Below are positions 17,727-24,649 of a stretch of 64,000 nt of DNA, piece after piece. Below the pieces are notes generated by a model. That model ran no database searches and was not told the DNA's origin. It was given only the letters and a program-made list of their open reading frames with translations. Origin of the DNA: SSSZ01 sp016790965 (GTDB lineage Bacteria; Pseudomonadota; Gammaproteobacteria; Burkholderiales; Rhodocyclaceae); NCBI GenBank assembly GCA_016790965.1, contig JAEUNZ010000020.1:45594-109593 (forward strand), given 5' to 3'. Every line of letters begins with the position of its first letter. Position 1 is the stretch's first letter. A program made the position numbers and the translations under genes.

Positions 17727-18175
17727 GCATCGCCTCCTTCGCAGTAAGCGGTGACTTCGAGCTGGCGGCCGGTTCCGGCATAGCGCAGCACCAGGCAGAG
17801 GTCCGGCGGCGGAACGCAGCCCTGGGCACGTTCCGGCCATTCGACCAAGCATGCGGCGTCATCGCGAAAATACTCGTCCATCCCCGCATCGAGAAACTCC
17901 TCTGGTGACTCGAAGCGATAAAAATCAAAGTGATATAAGTATAAGCTCGAAATTACGTAAACTTCAACCAGGGAATAGGTCGGGCTCTTCACCGGCCCCT
18001 GGTGCCCGAGACTGCGCAGCAGGGCCCGCACCATGGTCGTCTTGCCGGCCCCCAAATCCCCTTGCAGCCACACCACCATCCCCGGCCGCAGGGCCGCGCC
18101 CAGGGCCGCACCTGCCGCCAGGGTGGCGGCTTCGTCGGGCAGATCGAAAACGGCGGTAAGATCGGCGGGATGCAA
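17648..18175 (-). CDS. tsaE: tRNA threonylcarbamoyladenosine biosynthesis ATPase TsaE
   Basis: 175 residues with Walker A GDLGAGKTT, the SPTYSLVEVY motif and the typical YHFDFYR and EWPE motifs of the TsaE/YjeE family. It takes part in t6A modification of tRNAs with TsaB and TsaD. No ATG fits; the most likely start is a TTG at 18175, which overlaps the 5' end of the divergent queG by six bases. Bases 17921-17970 are strikingly AT-rich (14 G+C of 50 by eye) in an otherwise very GC-rich gene. The end overlaps amiC. Confidence 0.9.
   Translation of the reverse strand: MHPADLTAVFDLPDEAATLAAGAALGAALRPGMVVWLQGDLGAGKTTMVRALLRSLGHQGPVKSPTYSLVEVYVISSLYLYHFDFYRFESPEEFLDAGMDEYFRDDAACLVEWPERAQGCVPPPDLCLVLRYAGTGRQLEVTAYCEGGDACVRELASRLCADASFKAAAPPSSSP
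17938..17967 (-). promoter_or_regulatory. Candidate sigma-70 promoter inside tsaE, reading toward amiC
   Basis: On the minus strand TTGAAG (17962-17967) and TATACT (17938-17943) are 18 bases apart inside the AT-rich patch of tsaE. The -10 box lies about 210 bases before the amiC start. It would let amiC be expressed independently of tsaE. Confidence 0.5.
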
Positions 18176-19231
18176 GATCGGGACTCCGGAAAGGACTACG
18201 CGGCAGTGGCCGAAGCCATCAAGGCCCGCGGACGGGAACTGGGGTTCGCCGCCCTGGGCATCGCCCGGGCCGAGGTCGGCGAAGCCGGGCAGCGGCTCAA
18301 GGACTGGCTGGACGCCGGTTACCACGGGGCCATGGATTATATGGCCCGCCATGCGGAATTGCGTGCCCGGCCAGATCTCCTGGTGCCGGGGACCCTGAGC
18401 GTCGTTTCCGCAGCCCTCGACTATCTGCCGCAAGGGGCGGCGCCCGAGGCGATCCTCGCCGATGCCCAGCGCGCCTACGTCTCCCGCTACGCCCTGGGCC
18501 GCGACTATCACAAGACGGTGCGCCAGCGGCTGCAAAAGCTGGCCCAAGCCATCGCCACCCTTGTCGGGCCCTATGGCTACCGTGTTTTTTCGGATTCCGC
18601 TCCGGTGATGGAAGTCGAGTTTGCCCGGCAGGCGGGCCTGGGCTGGCGGGGCAAGCACACCCTGCTCCTCTCCCGGCAGGGTTCCTGGCGCTTTCTCGGC
18701 GACATCTACACCGACCTCCCCCTGCCGCCGGATTCCCCCGCGGAGTCGCATTGCGGTCGCTGCACCGCCTGCCTGGGCGCCTGTCCCACGGGCGCCATCG
18801 TCGCCCCCTACCGGGTCGATGCCCGGCGCTGCATTTCCTATCTCACCATCGAACTCGAAGGAAGCATCCCGATAGCCCTGCGCCCCCTCATCGGCAACCG
18901 CATCTATGGCTGCGACGACTGTCAGCTATGCTGCCCGTGGAACCGTTTCGCCCAGTACGGCGACCCGGACTTCGCCCCTCGCCAGGGACTGGACAGCGCG
19001 CCCCTGACCGAGCTGTTCGCGTGGACCGAGACAGAATTCGAGGCCCGCCTGAGCGGCAGCCCCATTCGCCGCATCGGCCATCGCCGCTGGCTGCGCAACC
19101 TCGCCGTCGCCCTGGGCAATGGCCTTCCGATGCCGGAAGCCCGGACAGCGCTGGCAAGGCGTCAGGACCACCCCGACCCCGTGGTACGTGAACATGTGGT
19201 CTGGGCGCTCCAGCGGCTCGCCAGGCCGTGA
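18170..19231 (+). CDS. queG: Epoxyqueuosine reductase
   Basis: 353 residues from the ATG at 18170. It performs the last step of queuosine biosynthesis, reducing epoxyqueuosine in tRNA with cobalamin and two 4Fe-4S clusters. Cluster cysteines are C195, C198, C201 and C205 (CGRCTACLGAC) with C221, C248, C251, C254 and C255 (YGCDDCQLCC). The family motif SDSAPVMEVEFA (141-152) with its Asp and Glu is intact. A C-terminal HEAT-like segment ends RHHVV-type VREHVVWAL. The frame upstream to 18002 is antisense to tsaE and rejected. Confidence 0.95.
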   Translation: MQDRDSGKDYAAVAEAIKARGRELGFAALGIARAEVGEAGQRLKDWLDAGYHGAMDYMARHAELRARPDLLVPGTLSVVSAALDYLPQGAAPEAILADAQRAYVSRYALGRDYHKTVRQRLQKLAQAIATLVGPYGYRVFSDSAPVMEVEFARQAGLGWRGKHTLLLSRQGSWRFLGDIYTDLPLPPDSPAESHCGRCTACLGACPTGAIVAPYRVDARRCISYLTIELEGSIPIALRPLIGNRIYGCDDCQLCCPWNRFAQYGDPDFAPRQGLDSAPLTELFAWTETEFEARLSGSPIRRIGHRRWLRNLAVALGNGLPMPEARTALARRQDHPDPVVREHVVWALQRLARP

Positions 19232-19240
19232 AAACTTGCC

Positions 19241-19269
19241 TTGACACCGTTAGCCCCCCTGACTACCCT
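19241..19269 (+). promoter_or_regulatory. Sigma-70 promoter for the hemerythrin-like gene
   Basis: TTGACA (19241-19246, perfect) is followed after 17 bases by TACCCT (19264-19269). It starts 10 bases after the queG stop and lies about 60 bases before the ATG at 19330, so the next gene probably has its own transcript. Confidence 0.6.
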
Positions 19270-19329
19270 GAGCTTTCCAAAAACGGTTCTCATCAAGGCC
19301 TTGCGGCCCCTCCCCGACCGAAGTCCCTC

Positions 19330-19764
19330 ATGCACCCCGCCATGGCCATCCAAAAAATCCGCAGTGACCACGAATACATGATCGAACTCCTCGACCGCAT
19401 CGAGGCATCCTGCGACCAGATTGGCATCCTCAGCCACTGCAACCAGTGTCGCTCGGAGCATCGGGAACTCTGCCACGGCAATATCGAGCAGCTGATCCGG
19501 GCCTTCGTGGAGGTGACCCTCAAGCACAATCTGGTGGAATCGACCTTCATGGGCGAGGGCGTGCCCAACGCCCACCGCGTCGCCCACAACCAGGCCCACC
19601 TGGCCATTGCCGAAGAATTGAAGGCCATCCGCGTCGTCTTCCGCCAGGATGGCAACGGTGTCCAGGCCATTGAGGGCATCGCCCAGGTGAGAGCCAGCCT
19701 TTTTGCCCACTTTCAGGATTACGACCGGCAACTGGAAGAGTATCTCCTGGCCGAAGCCGCCTGA
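19330..19764 (+). CDS. Hemerythrin-like metal-binding protein
   Basis: 144 residues from the ATG at 19330. The spacing of His and acidic residues fits a four-helix hemerythrin fold: H14 (SDHEYM), H66 and E70 (LKHNLVE), H82/H86/H90 (HRVAHNQAH), and H127 with D130/D132. A loop between the first two helices carries four Cys (C28, C37, C40, C48), which is not usual for hemerythrins. Such proteins bind O2 or NO, or handle iron. No signal peptide is seen, so it is cytoplasmic. It has its own promoter. The diiron assignment is from pattern only. Confidence 0.65.
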   Translation: MHPAMAIQKIRSDHEYMIELLDRIEASCDQIGILSHCNQCRSEHRELCHGNIEQLIRAFVEVTLKHNLVESTFMGEGVPNAHRVAHNQAHLAIAEELKAIRVVFRQDGNGVQAIEGIAQVRASLFAHFQDYDRQLEEYLLAEAA

Positions 19765-19830
19765 GACTTGCCTTCCCCGTTTCCGTCCACCTGCCGGCCC
19801 AGGGGGGAGTCTCCTGGGACATAGTCCCGG

Positions 19831-20685
19831 CTACCCCGGTGTTCCGGTCTCCACCGGTCTGGCCGGATCGGCGCACCACTCGCTCCAGGATCCGGCGTAG
19901 AGACGCGATCCCGCAAGACCGGCAAGTTCCATGGCCAAGATGTTGTGGCAGGCGGAAACGCCGGAACCGCACTGATGCACGACCTCCGTGCAATCTGCTC
20001 CTGCGAGCACGGCGAGCCACTCGGCGCGCAGCACCTCCGCTGCCTTGAAGCGCCCGTTCGGTGCGAGATTGTCACGGAAGAAGCGATTGACCGCCCCGGG
20101 AATGTGCCCCCCCACCGGGTCCAGGGTCTCGTTCTCGCCCCGATAACGGTCCGGGCTGCGCGCGTCCACCAGCACTCCGCCCCGACGCCCGATACGCTCG
20201 GCGACCGCGGCCGCATCCACGACCATGTCCTCCAGCCGCGGATTCCAGGGCAATGCCGGCCGCGGCGGCAGCGGCGCGCTTTCCAATCCCCAGCCCCCCT
20301 CCTGCCATGCAGCCAGCCCCCCATCGAGCACGGCAACCTCCCTGTGTCCCAGCCAGCGCAGCAGCCACCACAGGCGACCGGCGATCATGCCCTGGCTGTC
20401 GTCGTAGGCCACCACCTGGACCCCGGGTCCGACGCCCTCCTCGGCAAGCCGGGCCGCGAACCGCCGCGCATCGGGCAGGGGATGGCGGCCATTTCGTCCT
20501 GTGCACGGTCCGGAAAGGTCGCGATCGCAGTGCAGGAAGCGGGCACCGGGAATATGACCCGCGTGGTAGGCACGTTCACCGTAGCCGGGGTCGACCAGTT
20601 GATGGCGCAGGTCGAAAATCCTCCAGCCCGGGTCATTCAGGTGGGCGGCCAGGGTGCCGGCGTCCACCAGGGTAGTGAAGCTCAC
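19831..20685 (-). CDS. sseA: 3-mercaptopyruvate / thiosulfate sulfurtransferase
   Basis: 284 residues from a GTG at 20685, which overlaps the stop of the upstream gene (GTGA). It has two rhodanese domains. The first is inactive; the second has the catalytic C239 in the loop CGSGVSA. The Gly-Ser after the Cys points to 3-mercaptopyruvate rather than thiosulfate as preferred substrate, since rhodaneses have CRKGVTA there. It transfers sulfur to cyanide or thiol acceptors in the cytoplasm. The 34-residue N-terminal extension allowed by the open frame is antisense to the upstream gene and not used. Confidence 0.9.
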   Translation of the reverse strand: MSFTTLVDAGTLAAHLNDPGWRIFDLRHQLVDPGYGERAYHAGHIPGARFLHCDRDLSGPCTGRNGRHPLPDARRFAARLAEEGVGPGVQVVAYDDSQGMIAGRLWWLLRWLGHREVAVLDGGLAAWQEGGWGLESAPLPPRPALPWNPRLEDMVVDAAAVAERIGRRGGVLVDARSPDRYRGENETLDPVGGHIPGAVNRFFRDNLAPNGRFKAAEVLRAEWLAVLAGADCTEVVHQCGSGVSACHNILAMELAGLAGSRLYAGSWSEWCADPARPVETGTPG

Positions 20686-21032
20686 GCTTCGCCGTCCAAC
20701 CAGGCCAGGGCTTCTTCGGGGTTGTCGAAGACTTCGACGTCGGCATCGACGAAATTCTGCGAAATCCAGGCGCTCCATGTCAGCCATTGACTGTCGGTGA
20801 CCACGGCAATGCAGTTGAAATCGTGGGCGTGGGCACGGGAGAACTTCATCTCCTCCCAGGCCACATCAAGGGTAAAACCGGCCATTTCCCGCAGGTCGAA
20901 GTAGAGGTCGACGGGGCCTTCGAACTTGACCTTGTAATTGACGATCTCCTCGAATTCCTTGTAGTCGGCCAAGGTAAATTCGCCAAATACACTGACGCTG
21001 ACCCGGTTGGCTTGGTGATCTACGACGATCAT
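20682..21032 (-). CDS. SpoIIAA-like (STAS-fold) small protein
   Basis: 116 residues beginning MIVVDHQANRVSVSVFGEFT, with the alternating hydrophobic strands and DLYFDLREMAGF segment of SpoIIAA-like/STAS-fold proteins. It lacks the conserved Ser of true anti-sigma factor antagonists in an obvious place. Overlap with sseA (GTGA) makes a two-gene operon. Its role is unknown; in this family lipid or small-molecule binding has been suggested. A MITE-like element fills the space upstream of its start (21066 onward), 34 bases away, and so may affect its promoter. Confidence 0.75.
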   Translation of the reverse strand: MIVVDHQANRVSVSVFGEFTLADYKEFEEIVNYKVKFEGPVDLYFDLREMAGFTLDVAWEEMKFSRAHAHDFNCIAVVTDSQWLTWSAWISQNFVDADVEVFDNPEEALAWLDGEA

Positions 21033-21065
21033 GGAACGCTCCTCCTTGTGTTTGCGGGGAAGTGT

Positions 21066-21382
21066 AACCTGGAAACCTCGGTTGAGCGCTTATCGATGCC
21101 CGGAATGCCTTGTGCCCCGGCCCTCCGCGCCACCCCGGAACGATCAGCTCTCGGGTGGCATCGCTGCGAGCCCGTTGGTGCGTTCGGGCGGGTGTCTAGC
21201 GCGAAGCGACGACGCGGCAGGCTCATGCCTGCAAGGAGGAGCGACAGAGCCAGGCGCCCGCGGATGCACCAGCGGGCTCGTAGCAATTGGACCCGACGGG
21301 TGAGCGTTGGGGAGGTGCGCGGAGAGCCAAGGCACAAGGGCGTTCCGAGGACTGACAAGCGGTCAACCGAGGTTTCTAGGTT
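21066..21382. mobile_element. MITE-like long inverted repeat element, copy 1 (full-length)
   Basis: 317 bases whose two ends are imperfect inverted repeats. The first 26 bases (21066-21091) match the reverse complement of 21357-21382 with two mismatches, and similarity continues for about 130 bases into each arm. The core of about 55 bases contains a small GCAGGC/GCCTGC hairpin. No transposase frame is present; short frames inside are shared with copy 2 only because the DNA is shared. The right end runs into the TGA of the EamA transporter gene. A truncated copy is at 36829-36955 and another at 46936-47173. Confidence 0.8.
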
Positions 21383-22233
21383 CAATCCTGTTCCACCGGG
21401 TTGGCGCGGGAGAAGTGGGTTGCGGCGATGCCGGAGGCGACGATGAGCGCCACGGCCAGCCAGGCCGAGGGGGGCAGGCTTTCTTCCCACAGCAGGGCGC
21501 CGAAGAAGCTGGAGAAGATGACCGTGCTGTAGGCCAGAGCCGCCGCGAGCAGGGTCTTTCCACGGGTGTAAGCGCGAGTCATGGCCAATTGGGCCGCGGT
21601 GGCGAAAAGTGCCACGCCGGCGAGCAGAGGCCCGCTGGAAAGGTCGACCGCGTGCCACTCGGAGAGCGCCGCCCAGGCTCCCGACCCCAGCGACGCCACC
21701 AGGGAAAAATAGAACACCGTGCGGGCTTCCGGCTCGCCGCGCGCTCCCAGCTCCCGCACGCTGAAATAGGCCATGCCCGCCAAGATTCCCGAAGCCAGGC
21801 CCATGAGCCCGCCCCCAAGCTGGTCGGCGTGGAAAGTCGGCCGCAACAGCAGCACCACTCCGGCAAGCCCTACGGCCAGGGCGGCCAGCATGCCTCCGGA
21901 GAGGCGCCAGCCGGCAAGGGCCAGATAGAGGGCAAGAAAAATGGCCGAGGTGTAATTGAGGGTCACCGCCGTCGCCAGGGGCAGCAGTGTAATGGCCCAG
22001 AAATAGGCGAACAGCGCCAGAAAGCCCACCAGACCCCGCCCGATCTGCCAGCGCCAATGGGGTGTGGCGAAAGCGATACCGGAAAAGCGCACCAGCGCCG
22101 CCATGATGAGGAGCGAGATGAAACTGCGGTAGAAGACGATTTCCACCGCCGAGTGGGTCGCTGCCGCCAGCTTGACGCAAACACCCATGCAGGCGAACAG
22201 CAGGCTAGCAGCGAGCATCCAGAGGGATTGCAT
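21382..22233 (-). CDS. EamA/DMT-family exporter
   Basis: 283 residues with ten predicted hydrophobic segments in two EamA halves (starting MQSLWMLAASLLFACMGVCVK and near LGGGLMGLASGILAGMAY). This family of inner membrane drug/metabolite transporters exports amino acids, nucleotides or other small molecules; the substrate here cannot be told. The last codons (NPVEQD) and the TGA stop coincide with the right end of repeat element copy 1, so the natural C-terminus may have been changed by that insertion. It is 54 bases downstream of the Rieske oxygenase gene on the same strand. Confidence 0.9.
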   Translation of the reverse strand: MQSLWMLAASLLFACMGVCVKLAAATHSAVEIVFYRSFISLLIMAALVRFSGIAFATPHWRWQIGRGLVGFLALFAYFWAITLLPLATAVTLNYTSAIFLALYLALAGWRLSGGMLAALAVGLAGVVLLLRPTFHADQLGGGLMGLASGILAGMAYFSVRELGARGEPEARTVFYFSLVASLGSGAWAALSEWHAVDLSSGPLLAGVALFATAAQLAMTRAYTRGKTLLAAALAYSTVIFSSFFGALLWEESLPPSAWLAVALIVASGIAATHFSRANPVEQD

Positions 22234-22287
22234 GGGGGAAGCGGGAAAGAGGAATGGGAGAAGGGAGGGCTACTTACCCTTCACCCC

Positions 22288-23415
22288 TCACTCCTCCCCG
22301 CCTGCAACGATGCGGCGGTAAAACTCGTGGAAGTGCTGCATGCCGTCTTCCATGGGGCTCTGGTAGGGCCCGGTTTCGTTCCTGCCAGCCTTCATGAGGG
22401 CACGGCGGCCGCGGTCCATGCGTTCGCCGATATCGTCGTCCTCGATGGCGGTTTCCATGTAGGCGGCGCGTTCGGCCTCGATGAATTCACGCTCGAAAGC
22501 AACGATTTCCTCGGGGTAGTAGAACTCCACCACGTTGAGGGTGCGATCGACGCCCTGGGGAATCAAAGTGGACACCACCAGCACATGGGGATACCACTCG
22601 ACCATGATATTGGGGTAGTAGGTCAGCCAGATGGCGCCCTGGGGCGGGGTTTCACCGCGGTCGCCATAGTACTCGCGTACCACCTTCTGCCAGCGCGCAT
22701 AGACCGGAGAACCGGATTTCATGAGGGAGGTGATCCCGACTTTCTGCACCGAGTACCAGTCGCCGAACTGCCAGGTAAGGTCGTCACAGGTGACGAAATT
22801 CCCCAAGCCCGGGTGATAGGGGGCGACGTGGTAGTCCTCCAGGTAGACCTCGATGAAGGTCTTCCAGTTGTAGTGGCAGGTGTGCATCTCGACATGGTCC
22901 AGGGTGTAGCCGGTGAAGTCGAGATCCCGCGCCACCCGCATGCCGGCCAGGTCGGCATTGGCCGAGCGGGGGCCCTGGAAGAGGAGACCGTTCCAGTTTT
23001 CCAGCCTGGCCTTGTCGAGGTTGAGGCAGGGGTTCTGGGGAAAATGGGGAGCCCCGATGAGGCGGCCGCCCTGATCGTAAGTCCAGCGATGGATGGGGCA
23101 TACCAGAGGCCCGTCCAGATGGCCGGTGCCTTGCAACATGATGGCCTGGCGATGGCGGCACACATTGGACATGAGCCAGGTGCCGGCATGGGAGCCGCTG
23201 TCGCCGCCGTTGACCAGCATGCGGCCGTGATCCAGCCATGCCAGGGTGCGGTAGTCGCCGGCTTCGGGAACCATGAGTTGGTGCCCGACGTAGCCCGGAC
23301 CGGCATCGAAGAGGAGCTTCTTCTCCTGAGCGAAGATGTTCTCGTCGAAATACCAGTCCACCGGCAGTTGGGAAACTGCGGGGACCAACCGGGACTGATT
23401 GCCCAAATCGGTCAT
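22288..23415 (-). CDS. Rieske-type aromatic ring-hydroxylating oxygenase, alpha subunit
   Basis: 375 residues from the ATG at 23415. The Rieske [2Fe-2S] ligands are C86, H88 (CRH), C106 and H109 (CPIH). The mononuclear iron site shows the EDYHVAPYHPG pattern with H196 and H201. No ferredoxin, reductase or beta subunit gene is next to it, so electron donors must be encoded elsewhere. Substrate is unknown; aromatic acids or quaternary amines are typical for stand-alone alpha subunits of this size. The start is 105 bases from the divergent xseB. Confidence 0.9.
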   Translation of the reverse strand: MTDLGNQSRLVPAVSQLPVDWYFDENIFAQEKKLLFDAGPGYVGHQLMVPEAGDYRTLAWLDHGRMLVNGGDSGSHAGTWLMSNVCRHRQAIMLQGTGHLDGPLVCPIHRWTYDQGGRLIGAPHFPQNPCLNLDKARLENWNGLLFQGPRSANADLAGMRVARDLDFTGYTLDHVEMHTCHYNWKTFIEVYLEDYHVAPYHPGLGNFVTCDDLTWQFGDWYSVQKVGITSLMKSGSPVYARWQKVVREYYGDRGETPPQGAIWLTYYPNIMVEWYPHVLVVSTLIPQGVDRTLNVVEFYYPEEIVAFEREFIEAERAAYMETAIEDDDIGERMDRGRRALMKAGRNETGPYQSPMEDGMQHFHEFYRRIVAGGEE

Positions 23416-23465
23416 TCCACGCCTCCAACGGATTGAAAAGCCAGCAATTCTACCCTGGCCCCGAT

Positions 23466-23495
23466 TTGACCAGAAGCCCCTCCATAGGGTATTTT
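23466..23495 (+). promoter_or_regulatory. Candidate promoter of the xseB-ispA-dxs operon
   Basis: TTGACC (23466-23471) and TATTTT (23490-23495) are 18 bases apart, ending 25 bases before the xseB ATG, in the divergent interval with the Rieske oxygenase gene. Confidence 0.4.
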
Positions 23496-23520
23496 TCGCC
23501 GTTTCCCGCGAGTCCCAGCC

Positions 23521-23757
23521 ATGCCTCAAGCCCCCATCGCCGAGATGAAATTCGAGACGGCCCTGGCCGAACTCGAAGCCATCGTCCAGAGCATGGAAGC
23601 CGGCAGCCTCGAACTGGAGGAATCCATCGCCGCCTACCGCCGTGGCGTGGAATTGATGAAACACTGCCAGCGGCAGCTCGACGCCGCCGAAACCCAGTTG
23701 CGCATCGTGGAGAACGGTGAGGAAAGGGCCGCTGACCCGGCCGGAGACCCGATTTGA
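23521..23757 (+). CDS. xseB: Exodeoxyribonuclease VII small subunit
   Basis: 78 residues with the XseB core FETALAELEAIVQSMEAG, LELEESIAAYRRG and LMKHCQRQLDAAE. It forms helical bundles that bind the XseA large subunit; the enzyme degrades single-stranded DNA in the cytoplasm. xseA is not in the window. The TGA overlaps the TTG start of ispA. The order xseB-ispA-dxs is the standard one in proteobacteria. Confidence 0.96.
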   Translation: MPQAPIAEMKFETALAELEAIVQSMEAGSLELEESIAAYRRGVELMKHCQRQLDAAETQLRIVENGEERAADPAGDPI

Positions 23758-24647
23758 CCCAGGCCGCCTTCATTGCGTGGATGGCGAGCACCCAGGAATC
23801 GGTCGAGGCCGCGCTGGCGGCCAGCCTCCCCCCTGCCGCCAACATCCCCGCCCGCCTGCACGGCGCCATGCGCTATGCCACGCTGGGCGGGGGCAAGCGG
23901 GTACGTCCGCTCCTGGTCTTCGCTGCCGGCGAGGTCAGCGGTGCGGCGCCGGAACCCCTGGCCGCCGCTGCCTGTGCCGTAGAGCTGATTCATGCCTACT
24001 CCCTGGTCCACGACGACCTGCCCTGCATGGACGACGATGTGCTCCGCCGGGGCCGTCCCACCTGCCATGTGGAATATGACGAGGCCACCGCCCTGCTCGT
24101 TGGGGACAGCCTGCAAACACTGGCGTTCGAGCTTCTCGCCCATCCCGGCCTCGCCGACCCCGGCCGCCAGCTGGAAATGATCGCCCTTCTGGCCCACGCT
24201 TCGGGTTCCCGCGGCATGGCCGGCGGCCAGGCCATCGACCTGGAGTCCGTCGGCCGTGCCCTGGAGCAGCCCGAACTGGAACTGATGCACGCTCTGAAGA
24301 CCGGCGCCCTGATTCGCGCAGCGGTGCTTCTGGGCGCCCTCTGTGGCCGCCCTCTGGCCACCGAGGAGCGCGAGGGCCTGGATCGTTTTGCCAAGCGCGC
24401 CGGCCTGCTTTTCCAGGTCGTGGACGACATTCTCGACTGCACGGCCAGCACCGCCACCCTCGGCAAAACCGCCGGCAAGGACGAAGCGGCCGACAAACCC
24501 ACCTACGTCAGCCTCCTGGGACTCGACGGCGCCCGCGACTATGCCAGCCTCCTGCGCGCGGACGCTCTTGCCGCCCTCGCGCCCTGCGGCCCCCGCGCCG
24601 CCCGCCTCCAGGCACTGGCCGACTTCATCTGCCACCGGCAGTTCTGA
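23754..24647 (+). CDS. ispA: Farnesyl diphosphate synthase (short-chain prenyltransferase)
   Basis: 297 residues starting at a TTG that overlaps the xseB stop. It shows the first Asp-rich motif as HDDLPCMDDD (about 86-95, the DDx4D type of bacterial FPP synthases) and the second as VVDDILD (about 223-229). It condenses IPP with DMAPP and GPP to farnesyl diphosphate for quinones and undecaprenyl phosphate. It is two bases upstream of dxs, so one operon feeds and uses the MEP pathway. An ATG at codon 10 is a less likely start. Confidence 0.95.
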   Translation: MTQAAFIAWMASTQESVEAALAASLPPAANIPARLHGAMRYATLGGGKRVRPLLVFAAGEVSGAAPEPLAAAACAVELIHAYSLVHDDLPCMDDDVLRRGRPTCHVEYDEATALLVGDSLQTLAFELLAHPGLADPGRQLEMIALLAHASGSRGMAGGQAIDLESVGRALEQPELELMHALKTGALIRAAVLLGALCGRPLATEEREGLDRFAKRAGLLFQVVDDILDCTASTATLGKTAGKDEAADKPTYVSLLGLDGARDYASLLRADALAALAPCGPRAARLQALADFICHRQF

Positions 24648-24649
24648 CC

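Noticed and set aside
21307..23436. 709-codon plus-strand frame opposite the EamA and Rieske genes
   Set aside because: Antisense shadow of two well supported genes, beginning inside the repeat element.
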